From: JADJRG01 sp964474905
Lineage (GTDB): Bacteria > Myxococcota_A > Polyangia > Nannocystales > Nannocystaceae
Length of the DNA: 64,000 nucleotides
Assembly: GCA_964474905.1 (NCBI GenBank)
Contig: CAYYUP010000017.1
Span: 1 to 64,000, forward strand
Direction: 5' to 3'
Each line of letters begins with the position of its first letter. Position 1 is the first letter of the stretch. Of this stretch, positions 1 through 7,628 are shown piece by piece. The notes beneath the pieces were generated by a model. That model saw only the letters and a list, made by a program, of their open reading frames with translations. It did no database searches and had not been told where the DNA came from. A program made the position numbers and the translations under genes.

Positions 1-1089
1 GGTGAGGCCGTAGGCAAAGACCTCCATGCGATTGCGTGAGAGTTGGGTCGTGCCGACCTCGACCATGCCCATCGCTTCGACCTGACGGAGCCAGCCGGGC
101 AGGTGACGCATCGCCTTCCAGTTATCGATCTTGAGCGTAAGCAGCACGCCGAGCAGCGCCGGTCGTGGGCGTGCTCCCAGGCGACGCACTGTCTGCAGTG
201 CGATCTGCGGAGCGAGGTTTACATCAGCGACGATCCACTGCAAAACCCGCGGCAGATGCATTCGCTTGACATGTCCCATTGTACAGGCGTGATGAGTAAA
301 GCGGTTTTTTCCGGGGCCCGTGTAGCCGAGCACCAGCGGATCCATCGCTCCAGGATCGACGCCGTGCACCTCGAGCCCCCGACGCAGCAGGGCGAAGCTC
401 GCCCCCCCTGGCGCACTTCCCAGCTCGACGGCAACGTCCCCTGCTCGCAGAGGAATGTCGGCATAGGCCAAGCCCTCGCAGAGCTTGTAGTAGGCCCGCG
501 AGGGCGCCCGCGGCTCCTCCTCGACCGGAATCCTGCCACCGCCGTAGGGCAACTCTCCGGGGCCCTGGCGGCGCAGTGCGACCAGCCAGGGCTCTCCGGG
601 CGCGCCGACGATCAGCTCTGCAACCTGATCGCCGACCTGCGCGAGTGACCCCGCTGCGAGCGCTCGATCATCCGGCCAGGCGGCGACAAGGCGCTCGCGG
701 AGTTCCGCGGATCGTGCCCCGTAACAAAAACCCGCAGGCTCCTCGCCGGGCCTCCAGCGATCGCGCTCCCAAACCTGAAGCCGGAGCAGGGCGCCATCAT
801 CGGTGGCCTGGCGGAGCGCTTCGATCGCCTGCTCTGGGGTACTCGCCGGGCCCAGCGAGCCGCCGCAAGCCCGTGTCAGCACCGAAGCCAAACGGACCGC
901 CGCGCACACAGCTTCGACCGCCTCAGCGCCCCCCCCTGAAGGCTCTGCCACTCCGCCCGTTAGCTTGAAGGTGACCAAGCCGGGGCGCGCAAAGGCGGAG
1001 CGCAAACTCGGATCAATGCCAGTGACCTCCTGGCGCAGCGCCGCTTCAGCGCCGACTTGGCAGACGCAATAGATAAAGCGAGGCCCCAT
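1..1089 (-). CDS. RlmM-like (FtsJ-fold) 23S rRNA 2'-O-methyltransferase, 3' end cut by window edge
   Basis: Reading the minus strand from ATG at 1089 gives 363 codons with no stop before the window edge, so the C-terminus is missing. The second half is an SAM-dependent Rossmann methyltransferase: motif I VELGSAPGGASFALL at about 221-235, acidic residue in GVDPG near 245, ADV at 288-290 and TLKIDNW near 318-324. The RlmM/FtsJ catalytic tetrad K-D-K-E can be placed at K202 (SRAYYKL), D289, K320 and E356 (RMEVFAY). RlmM methylates the 2'-OH of C2498 in 23S rRNA; the site in this organism is inferred. The N-terminal 190 residues are divergent and resemble the THUMP-bearing half of RlmM only loosely. 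The gene lies 54 bp downstream of an uncharacterised gene on the same strand and may be cotranscribed. Fold is secure; exact substrate is not. Confidence 0.8.
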   Translation of the reverse strand, partial: MGPRFIYCVCQVGAEAALRQEVTGIDPSLRSAFARPGLVTFKLTGGVAEPSGGGAEAVEAVCAAVRLASVLTRACGGSLGPASTPEQAIEALRQATDDGALLRLQVWERDRWRPGEEPAGFCYGARSAELRERLVAAWPDDRALAAGSLAQVGDQVAELIVGAPGEPWLVALRRQGPGELPYGGGRIPVEEEPRAPSRAYYKLCEGLAYADIPLRAGDVAVELGSAPGGASFALLRRGLEVHGVDPGAMDPLVLGYTGPGKNRFTHHACTMGHVKRMHLPRVLQWIVADVNLAPQIALQTVRRLGARPRPALLGVLLTLKIDNWKAMRHLPGWLRQVEAMGMVEVGTTQLSRNRMEVFAYGLT

Positions 1090-1143
1090 CGGCCGCCGAT
1101 GGTGCCCGCGCCGCTCGTCCTCCGCAAGCGACGATCTAGGCTG

Positions 1144-1767
1144 CTACCAACGCGCCCGCATCACCACTGAGCGCAGACCCATGCCGTGACGCTCGCCATC
1201 ATCGTCGACGCTGCAGATCTCGACCGCCGACGGACGGGCACCGGCAAGGGCAAAGCACTCGCTGACAAATCCCTGATTCGACCAGACGTACCAGCCGAGA
1301 ATCGGCTCGGGAAGATCGCTAAAGCGGATCTTGAGAGCCCTCTGCGGACCCTTGGTAAAGCCGACAAGCTCGCTCTTGACCCCCTCGAAATAGCGACTAA
1401 AGACCCGCGGCAAGCTTGTCGCCATCTCTTCGATCGAGCCCGATTTAAGCAGGGGCGCGTAGACACCGGGCACATCGACCCTCGCCGAGGCCTCCGCGCG
1501 AGCGCGGATGAACTTTGCCAGCGGTGTGCGCTCGACACGGGCGACCAGAGTCACCGCGTGCAGCAAGGGGCCGAGATCGTAATAACCCATCGCTAAAAAA
1601 ATCCGACCGAGGAAGGCCGCACGCTCCTGATCGCCGAGGTCCCCGCGAAGCCCGAGCAAGCCCCCGGGATAGCGGGCCTCGATGTACCGAAAGTAGCCCT
1701 TGAAGATCAGGCCACGCCCGCGATAGGGGCCCTCGCCGGGCGTAAAGGGAGGCGGGTCGCAACGCAT
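1144..1767 (-). CDS. Uncharacterised protein, possibly DUF2378/TIGR02265-like
   Basis: This 207-residue cytoplasmic protein has no signal peptide or membrane segment. It is hydrophobic and alpha-helical in the middle (FLGRIFLAMGYYDLGPLLHA) and ends in a mixed beta-rich part (LKIRFSDLPEPILGWYVW). The size and the pattern of a helical core followed by a short domain recall the DUF2378/TIGR02265 proteins that are abundant in myxobacteria, but I cannot point to a diagnostic motif. I start it at ATG 1767, preceded by AGAAAG; a TTG at 1803 would add 12 residues. It lies between an SDR (110 bp upstream) and the rRNA methyltransferase (54 bp downstream), all on one strand. Confidence 0.6.
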   Translation of the reverse strand: MRCDPPPFTPGEGPYRGRGLIFKGYFRYIEARYPGGLLGLRGDLGDQERAAFLGRIFLAMGYYDLGPLLHAVTLVARVERTPLAKFIRARAEASARVDVPGVYAPLLKSGSIEEMATSLPRVFSRYFEGVKSELVGFTKGPQRALKIRFSDLPEPILGWYVWSNQGFVSECFALAGARPSAVEICSVDDDGERHGMGLRSVVMRARW

Positions 1768-1877
1768 CTTTCTAGAGTTAGCGAGTGCTTGCGGCCCGCG
1801 CAAGCCCTCGAGTCCTTAGCGCCACCGGTGTCGGTCGACGCTCACCGCGACAAACCGTGCAGAGCTATGCTCAGGGC

Positions 1878-2738
1878 TCAGAGTTCGATGCACTGCCCAC
1901 TCAGACGTTCGCTCAGCTCCCAAAGCCGGCGCGCTGCCGCGCTGTCGCGAGCTGCCGCGTTCGGTCGCCGCGACCTACAACGCACAAAATACTCGCCGCT
2001 CGTCGACTGCACCTCAGGGGAGGACGCCAAGTACACCGAGGTCCGAGCGCCCGCCTCTGGGCTGAGCGCGACGAAGCGCGTTGCGACAGCAAAGACCGCC
2101 CCGAGCCACCCACGGGCGTCCCCATCCCGAGCAAAGCGCGAGCGCACGAGACCTGGATGCAGGGTGTTGACGGTGATTCCAAAACCATCGACACGCGCCG
2201 CGAGCTCGCGGGTGAAGAGAACATTCGCCAGCTTCGACTGGCTGTAGGCCTTCATGCCGCCGTAGCTCTGTCGCGAGTGCAGGTCATCAAAATCGAAGGC
2301 CCGAACCATGCGATGGGCATCTGAGGAGACGTTGACAATGCGCCCGCCCTCACTCGCTCGCACGCGATCGAGGAGCTGCAGGGTGAGGGCAAAGGGCCCA
2401 AAATGGTTGACCGCCAGGGTCATCTCGATGCCGTCTTCAGACTCGCTGCGCTCGCTCAGGATCAGCCCGGCGTTGTTGATGAGCACATCGATCTGCGAAC
2501 AACGTCGACGGATTTCGTCCGCACAGGCGCGCACGCTTGCCAACGAGGCGAGGTCCAGGGCCACGACTTCGACTTCGTTTGAGCCCGAGCGCTCGCGAAT
2601 TTCAGCCAGAGCCGCCTCTCCCCGCCCAGGATCCCGCGAGGTAAAGAGCACCCGAGCCCCCGAGCCGGCGAGCGCCACCGCGGTCTCCTTGCCGATCCCC
2701 GCATTACCACCGGTGATCACCACGACCTTGCCTACCAT
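1878..2738 (-). CDS. Short-chain dehydrogenase/reductase, retinol-dehydrogenase-like
   Basis: A classical NAD(P)-dependent SDR of 286 residues. It begins with the cofactor motif TGGNAGIG (TGxxxGxG) about 10 residues after the start, carries NNAG followed by LILSER, the catalytic Ser in VNVSSDA and the YSQSK (YxxxK) active-site pair. The spacing and the phrase YSQSKLANVLFTRELA are typical of the retinol dehydrogenase/WW-oxidoreductase-like branch, which acts on hydrophobic alcohols or aldehydes. The true substrate is unknown. ATG 2738 is chosen because GAGG lies 5 nt upstream and the cofactor fold starts at once; ATG 2765 and a GTG at 2816 are alternatives. It is the first gene of a minus-strand set and faces away from the lipoprotein gene at 2896. 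Confidence 0.85.
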   Translation of the reverse strand: MVGKVVVITGGNAGIGKETAVALAGSGARVLFTSRDPGRGEAALAEIRERSGSNEVEVVALDLASLASVRACADEIRRRCSQIDVLINNAGLILSERSESEDGIEMTLAVNHFGPFALTLQLLDRVRASEGGRIVNVSSDAHRMVRAFDFDDLHSRQSYGGMKAYSQSKLANVLFTRELAARVDGFGITVNTLHPGLVRSRFARDGDARGWLGAVFAVATRFVALSPEAGARTSVYLASSPEVQSTSGEYFVRCRSRRPNAAARDSAAARRLWELSERLSGQCIEL

Positions 2739-2895
2739 CGTCGCCTCGTGCTCGCTCGCCTCCATATTAAGATACCTCTGCAGGGCAATACCACACGAAA
2801 CGGGCATGCAATCCATCCAAGAGGCAACGACCGTCCCCCTTGGTTCGCATCAGGACCACCCGCAAGCTGGATTCGGCGGGGTTATAGTCGCCGCC

Positions 2896-4380
2896 ATGGA
2901 CTTCATTCTTCGCTCGTGTTCAAGCGCCCTCGCGCTCTCTCTCGCCCTGGCGACCACCCTCAGCGGCTGCGGCGATGACTCGGGCCCCTCCGAAGATAGC
3001 GACTCTGCGACGGATTCTTCGACCTCCTCCGGTGCGACCTCCGAGACCTCCACCAGTGGCGAGACCGACACCGACACCGACACCGACACCGATACCGACT
3101 CCGGCACCGACTCCGACACCGGCGGCCTGCTCAACGATTTTCCTGTGGGCGGCTGCGGCCTGCCCGAGTACCCGCTCGTCGATCGCGACACGATGGGCGA
3201 GATCGTTGACTGGAAGGAACTCTACGCCCTCAGTGCCAGCGAAATCGACGACTTGCTCGCACTCCAGGGCTTCGAAGCCCTCGGCCCAGCAAAGAGCGGC
3301 GCTCGACTCTACCTCATCCGCTACGTGACCCAAGACCGCGGCATCGCAGTCGAGGCCACTGCCTATGTCGCGACGCCAACCGACCTCGAAGGCGAGCTTC
3401 CGGCGGCGGTCTGGCACCACGGTACCTCGGGCTTCAACGATACCTGTGGACCAACAGCCGACTCCCAAGCGGGTTTTGTGCCGCTGCTGATGGCGTCCAT
3501 GGGACTCATCGCGGTCGCTCCAGACTACCTCGGCATGAACGGCTGGGGCGCACCCTCCGGCATGCTGCACCCCTACGTCGTCGCCGAGCCGACAGCGATC
3601 GCCTCTCTCGATTCGCTGCGAGCGCTGCACCGCTTTGCCGCTGGCGAAGGCGACCCCGATCTCGAGGTTTCGCCGAGCGCCCAAACCCTGCTCTGGGGGG
3701 CCTCTGAGGGGGGATTTGCCGCCTTCTGGGCCGATCGTTACGCCCCCCACTACGCTCCCGAATTTGAGATCGCTGCGGTGGTCGCCGCGGTCCCACCAAC
3801 CGATACAACCGCCCTCACGCGCTACGCCACCAGCGGTATCAGCCCGGCCACTGGCGCCCTCGCAGCCGCCCTCGCGACTGGCCACGACTGGTACGAATTC
3901 GAGAAGCCGCTCTCCGAGGTCTTGGTCGCCCCCTGGGATACTGACCTAAAGGACATCCTGATGGCAGAGTGCTCCTTCTCCGATTTCGACGACATCTCCA
4001 ACGTCGACGAGGTCTACACCCAGTGGATCCGCGACAGCCTCGCGAATGACGATATCGAAGGCCTGGGCAACTGGGGCTGCATGCTCGAGCAGGCGACACT
4101 GCACAGCTCGGTCATCGAGCGCATCAGCGACACACCGGTGCTCGTCACCCTCGGCGAACTCGACGACCTGGTCTACACGCCGACCGTACGCGACGATATC
4201 CCGACGCTCTGCAGCCAGGGCTACGAGATCGAAGTGATCGAGTGCGCCGGTGCCGGTCACTCGGAGGGTGCGATCTTCTCTCTCGCCTACCAGCGCGACT
4301 GGGCCTTCGCTCGCCTCGCGGGCGAGCCCATCGGCGAAAACTGCATCATCAGCGATCCCGTCGACTGCTCCATGCTCTAG
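2896..4380 (+). CDS. Secreted alpha/beta-hydrolase lipoprotein (lipase-like)
   Basis: A 494-residue exported lipoprotein. The signal peptide ends in lipobox LSGC with the acylated Cys at 25. It is followed by an acidic Ser/Thr spacer containing a run of Asp-Thr dipeptides encoded by a 6-bp repeat near 3062-3125, a hallmark of myxobacterial surface lipoproteins. The catalytic domain is an alpha/beta-hydrolase: nucleophile elbow GASEGG, an Asp in GELDDLVY and a His in GAGHSEG near the C-terminus. AVWHHGTSG near residue 175 probably forms the oxyanion-hole loop. The layout resembles secretory lipases of the LIP family, which cleave acylglycerols or esters outside the cell. ATG 2896 is chosen because it begins the signal peptide; the reading frame is open far upstream but antisense to the SDR gene. 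Converges with the next gene at a strong hairpin. Confidence 0.85.
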   Translation: MDFILRSCSSALALSLALATTLSGCGDDSGPSEDSDSATDSSTSSGATSETSTSGETDTDTDTDTDTDSGTDSDTGGLLNDFPVGGCGLPEYPLVDRDTMGEIVDWKELYALSASEIDDLLALQGFEALGPAKSGARLYLIRYVTQDRGIAVEATAYVATPTDLEGELPAAVWHHGTSGFNDTCGPTADSQAGFVPLLMASMGLIAVAPDYLGMNGWGAPSGMLHPYVVAEPTAIASLDSLRALHRFAAGEGDPDLEVSPSAQTLLWGASEGGFAAFWADRYAPHYAPEFEIAAVVAAVPPTDTTALTRYATSGISPATGALAAALATGHDWYEFEKPLSEVLVAPWDTDLKDILMAECSFSDFDDISNVDEVYTQWIRDSLANDDIEGLGNWGCMLEQATLHSSVIERISDTPVLVTLGELDDLVYTPTVRDDIPTLCSQGYEIEVIECAGAGHSEGAIFSLAYQRDWAFARLAGEPIGENCIISDPVDCSML

Positions 4381-4394
4381 ACCGCCAACAATAA

Positions 4395-4427
4395 GAAGCG
4401 GCCGCTCCTCCTCGAAGCGGCCGCTTC
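4395..4427. terminator. Bidirectional hairpin terminator between convergent genes
   Basis: Two perfect complementary 12-base arms, 4395-4406 and 4416-4427, are separated by a 9-base loop. The hairpin lies 14 bp after the stop of the hydrolase gene and 3 bp from the stop of the convergent lipoprotein gene, so it can serve both strands. There is no clear T run. The right arm extends into a 16-bp palindrome (4413-4428). Confidence 0.75.
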
Positions 4428-4430
4428 GAC

Positions 4431-5690
4431 TCAGCCGCAGGGGAACACGGCATCCAGCGCGAGCACGCCGTCTGCAAGGTTTTGAGCGTTCGGAGCATCC
4501 AACGCCCAGAGCGCCTTTAGCGTCGCCGCCTCCGGTACACCGCGTTCGGTCGCCTCGCGATCGAGCACTGCGCCCGCGGTCTGCAAGAAGGCCCAGTCGG
4601 CAGCGGTGCTTGTACCGTCACACTTGCCCGCGATCATCTTTTCTAAGCGCGCCCGCACGACCCTCGCAAAACCGCGATGCAACCCCTGATCGAGCTGCTC
4701 TGCCGCCTGCCCAAAGAGCAGCTGATCAGCTGCCTCGAGCTCATCTAAGAGCGGGTACATATCGCCGTCCCGGGTGAGATCACGCCAACAGCGGACCGCC
4801 AAGATGCCGTCCCAGATCCGTTCGTGGCTCGGCACGCTGATGCCCCGGACCGCGTCGGCGAGGCCCTTGCCGCCGCTGATGTCGTCACCGCCCGTGTAGT
4901 ACGCCCAGGCCGAGTCGCAATCCTTGGCCTTGTTGGTGGCGCAGGTGTTGGCCTCCTTGTAAGCCGAGAGGTAAAGAAACCACAGCAGCCCCGCCTCCAC
5001 CCGGGCAGCGTTCACCGCAGGGTCACCGTCGTCGGTTTGACCGGCCGCAAATGCCGAAACGATCAGCGGCCCGATGCGCGCCGGACCTGCGCAACGGTCG
5101 GGGTATTTTTCGATGTTGGCCTCGACCGTGCACTGCTTGTCGGGATCCACCATCATGTCCCAATCGGCCATGTCGACCGGCGGGTAGTGCAGATCCTCGC
5201 GACGCACCAGACGGGACTCGAGCCCCTCGGGAGTGACATAAACATCGCGAGCCGCGGTGAAGTCCGCGGCACTCGGCGTCGTGCCGCTCCAGAGCAACGC
5301 GGCGATCATCTCGTAGGCCTCGACCCGGGCAAGAGAACTCGGCGCATCCGCGATCAGGCTGTAGGCACCACCATCGGTCACACACGCTGGCCACGGATCC
5401 TCCGTCGAGCCATCGCGGGGCAGGTAATCGGAGTCGAGCGGCTGACAGCTCGCCTCGTCGAGCGCCGGCACCTCTAGGCCTTCACAGCTCGGATCGATCT
5501 CTCCGGTGTCAGTCTCCGTCTCGCCCGCAGTTGAGTCGGTGCCGCTCTCTGTCGACATCGGGTCGCCCGTAGGACAGGCGCCGAGCACAACAAGCGCGCC
5601 CAGTGCAGCCAATGAATGCGGCACCCCGTGCGCACCCAAGACGCGGGCTGTGATCCGAGAGAGAAGGAACGAACGATGATGGAGGTGCAT
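4431..5690 (-). CDS. Uncharacterised lipoprotein with acidic Thr-rich linker
   Basis: A 419-residue predicted lipoprotein. A long N-region leads to a hydrophobic stretch and lipobox VLGAC (Cys at 39), followed by a Ser/Thr/Glu/Asp linker (ESGTDSTAGETETDTGE). The mature part holds about ten cysteines and a helix-rich C-terminal half; I see no catalytic motif and no known domain. The ATG at 5690 gives an unusually long n-region. An in-frame GTG at codon 24 would give a compact signal peptide starting PHSLAALGALVVLGAC and may be the true start. Style matches the extracellular lipoproteins of Nannocystaceae. Function unknown. Confidence 0.7.
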   Translation of the reverse strand: MHLHHRSFLLSRITARVLGAHGVPHSLAALGALVVLGACPTGDPMSTESGTDSTAGETETDTGEIDPSCEGLEVPALDEASCQPLDSDYLPRDGSTEDPWPACVTDGGAYSLIADAPSSLARVEAYEMIAALLWSGTTPSAADFTAARDVYVTPEGLESRLVRREDLHYPPVDMADWDMMVDPDKQCTVEANIEKYPDRCAGPARIGPLIVSAFAAGQTDDGDPAVNAARVEAGLLWFLYLSAYKEANTCATNKAKDCDSAWAYYTGGDDISGGKGLADAVRGISVPSHERIWDGILAVRCWRDLTRDGDMYPLLDELEAADQLLFGQAAEQLDQGLHRGFARVVRARLEKMIAGKCDGTSTAADWAFLQTAGAVLDREATERGVPEAATLKALWALDAPNAQNLADGVLALDAVFPCG

Positions 5691-5710
5691 GAAGTGAACT
5701 CAAAATGAAG

Positions 5711-5949
5711 ATTCGGGGGCTACGCGAGGTGCCACTATTGGCCCCACGTAGCCCCCGAATGACGTGCGGTACTTATCCATTGAGCGCCAGCGCAGCGCCG
5801 CTGACAATCCGGTAAACCCCGGGAGAGAGCACCGGGGCAAGCACCCCCTGCATCGACGGGGCGATGCCGTGGATCCACCTAATGTCCCGGCTTGGCGCGA
5901 CGACGTGCATACGATGACATCACGAGGTCGCGCGATTCTTCGCGTACGA
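5711..5949 (-). ncRNA. Candidate small RNA ending in a 14-bp hairpin
   Basis: On the minus strand a sigma70-like promoter (TATGAT at 5961-5956, TTTTTG at 5983-5978, 16-bp spacer) would start transcription near 5949. The transcript is rich in self-complementary segments: a GCATCG/CGATGC hairpin with a 6-base loop, then a CCCCGG/CCGGGG hairpin. It ends in a perfect 14-bp stem (arms 5747-5760 and 5711-5724, 22-base loop) followed by TCTTCATTTTG, which resembles an intrinsic terminator. No tmRNA, RNase P or SRP core motif is visible; a 6S-like RNA is conceivable but not shown. Alternatively the hairpin is a 5' leader attenuator of the lipoprotein gene starting at 5690. Confidence 0.35.
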
Positions 5950-5955
5950 GAGGCC

Positions 5956-5983
5956 ATCATATGCGTATGTAAACGTTCAAAAA
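5956..5983 (-). promoter_or_regulatory. Sigma70-like promoter for the candidate small RNA
   Basis: TATGAT matches the -10 consensus at 5 of 6 positions. TTTTTG, 16 bp upstream, is a weak -35. The region is locally AT-rich against the GC-rich background. Confidence 0.35.
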
Positions 5984-6122
5984 CGCGCTAGTCGATTCAC
6001 AACCGGTGTCTCGCGCCTACAGCGCCCAGCTGATTTGGACCGAGCAGCCCATCAGGTGTCGTCGGATCGGCTACGTCTCCCTACTTTAGCCACTACACAG
6101 GGTCTACGAGCCATTTTCGGCT

Positions 6123-6172
6123 ATTTGAAGCTGGCGACGGCGGCCTCCGTGCAATAAGATTTAGCTTCAAAT
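6123..6172. repeat. 10-bp perfect inverted repeat upstream of the endopeptidase gene
   Basis: Arms ATTTGAAGCT (6123-6132) and AGCTTCAAAT (6163-6172) are perfect complements 30 bp apart, ending 47 bp before the ATG at 6220. The spacing suits either an operator for a dimer bound at two sites or a leader hairpin. A TTGACA follows at 6174-6179 but has no good -10 partner. Confidence 0.4.
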
Positions 6173-6219
6173 TTGACAGCGCAAAGAGATCTGGTCCGCC
6201 CCGCATCCACGAATCGCCG

Positions 6220-7512
6220 ATGACCGTCGCCAATACCGCCAAGCCGAGTATGCGTAGCCTGCTCGTACGGGCCCTCGGGCTCAGCCTGGGCCTCCTTACG
6301 GTCGGGGCGATCGGAGCCGCAGGTGTGGTCGCCGATGCCCCGGCAAAGGCCACTCCCGAGCGGGCGCCAAAGACCGCTCACCAAGCGCTTCACCTCGAGC
6401 CCAACCCCCTCGTACAGCAGGCGATCTCCCGCACACTCCTGGCCCCCGAGCAGAGCGGTGACGATGCCGCAATCAGCTCGGCAAACAATCGCGTCAACGG
6501 TCCACACAGCGACGATCCCGATCAAGTCCAGGATCAAGTCCAGGATCAAGTCCAGGATCAAGTCCAGGATCTCAACCTGACCAAACAAGCAGCTCAAGTC
6601 GAGCCACCAAGCCAAGCAGATCCAGCAGGCCCACCCGACCAAGAGACCCGACTCCGCGAGGTCTACTGGACAGCGCCCGAGAGAGCGACCGCAGACCTAC
6701 TCGCGGCGAACTGGGGCCTGGGCAGTTTGTTCTTCAAGCTCAATCCAGAGCTGCAACCCGGACAAAAAATCGCCGCGGGCACCCAGCTCAAGGTCTACGC
6801 CGTCGACTCCGAAACGCCCACACGATCCATCGGCCATCCAAACCGCGGCCGTCTGCGAAACGGCCTGCCGATGCCCGAGGGCGAGGCCTGGCGGCTGCGA
6901 CCGAATCGGCGCCGGACCTTTGGCACACACAAGACGATCGCGACCCTGCTCCACGCCTTCGAGGCCTACGGCGAGCGCTTCCCCGACGCCCCCAAGGTGC
7001 GGGTCGGCGAAATCGCCAAACGCCGCGGCGGTCGGGCCAAGCCGCACGCCTCCCACCGGACTGGCCGCGACGTCGACCTGGGTTATATCGGCGTCGCCGA
7101 AGACGACGGCGAGGTCCGTTGGCAGCGTATGGGCAAGGACACTCTCGACACCGAGAAGAGCTGGTTTCTGATCTACGAGCTGATCAAGAGCGGCAACGTC
7201 GATACGATCTTCATTTCGTCACGGCTGCAAAAATTCCTCTACATCGAGGCCAAGGCGCAGGGCCTGCCCAAAGAGGAACTCCAGCGGATCTTCCAACGAC
7301 CGCGGCACGATGACTCGACCAAGGCGATCATCAAGCACTGGCGCGGCCACGTGAACCACATGCACGTACGCTTCCGCTGCGAGGACTGGAATACGCGCTG
7401 CCGCGGCGAACGGCGAACAAGCGAGCCCGTAACAGAGCCCGAGAGCGAGCCCGAGAGCAGAACATCCAAGGCACTCGCGACGGCCACCCGGATCCCTCGC
7501 GCCGACGGCTGA
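6220..7512 (+). CDS. MepA-like (M74) penicillin-insensitive murein endopeptidase
   Basis: A 430-residue exported zinc peptidase. Residues 12-40 form a signal anchor, followed by a disordered region with four DQVQ repeats encoded by a 12-bp repeat, and a LysM-like stretch near 148-190 (LLAANWGLGSLFFKLNPELQ). The catalytic M74/LAS domain follows: HASHRTGRDVDLGY near 276-289 matches the zinc-ligand HxxGxxxD motif of MepA, and GHVNHMHVRF near 376-385 supplies the C-terminal HxH. MepA cleaves D-Ala-meso-DAP cross-links in periplasmic murein. The family is normally about 270 residues, so this version has an N-terminal extension with a probable glycan-binding module. Divergent from the candidate RNA; 116 bp before the next gene. 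Confidence 0.85.
   Translation: MTVANTAKPSMRSLLVRALGLSLGLLTVGAIGAAGVVADAPAKATPERAPKTAHQALHLEPNPLVQQAISRTLLAPEQSGDDAAISSANNRVNGPHSDDPDQVQDQVQDQVQDQVQDLNLTKQAAQVEPPSQADPAGPPDQETRLREVYWTAPERATADLLAANWGLGSLFFKLNPELQPGQKIAAGTQLKVYAVDSETPTRSIGHPNRGRLRNGLPMPEGEAWRLRPNRRRTFGTHKTIATLLHAFEAYGERFPDAPKVRVGEIAKRRGGRAKPHASHRTGRDVDLGYIGVAEDDGEVRWQRMGKDTLDTEKSWFLIYELIKSGNVDTIFISSRLQKFLYIEAKAQGLPKEELQRIFQRPRHDDSTKAIIKHWRGHVNHMHVRFRCEDWNTRCRGERRTSEPVTEPESEPESRTSKALATATRIPRADG
6520..6567 (+). repeat. 12-bp tandem repeat, four copies, inside the endopeptidase gene
   Basis: The unit GATCAAGTCCAG is repeated four times without a mismatch (6520-6531, 6532-6543, 6544-6555, 6556-6567). The unit is a multiple of three, so copy-number change would only alter the number of DQVQ units in the linker between membrane anchor and LysM-like region. 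Confidence 0.9.
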
Positions 7513-7628
7513 GCACTTCTCTAGAACTCCGGCGCCCAGCAAGTCCGACATCCGCTTCGCCGCACCACGGGGTCCGAGCGGCCCGCGAGTGGCCGCTTGC
7601 TCTTCGCGCGTGTAGGCTTCCGCGGACT

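Larger units (their letters stand above)
5691..6219. other. Long intergenic region with hairpins, promoter-like sites and an inverted repeat
   Basis: This 529-bp stretch between divergent genes has no convincing protein-coding frame; the 86-codon open frame on the minus strand (5700-5960) is Arg/Ser-rich and lacks domain character. It holds a very strong hairpin (5711-5760), a promoter-like pair on the minus strand (5956-5983), a GC-rich self-complementary tract and a separate inverted repeat (6123-6172) just before the endopeptidase gene. Confidence 0.6.

Noticed and set aside
2308..2895. Long open frame upstream of the lipase-like lipoprotein, in frame with it
   Set aside because: It is antisense to the SDR gene and Arg/Ser-rich; the signal peptide begins at ATG 2896.
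5711..5949. Identification as 6S RNA or another named RNA
   Set aside because: No diagnostic core (long duplex with central bubble, or tmRNA/RNase P/SRP motifs) can be established by eye.
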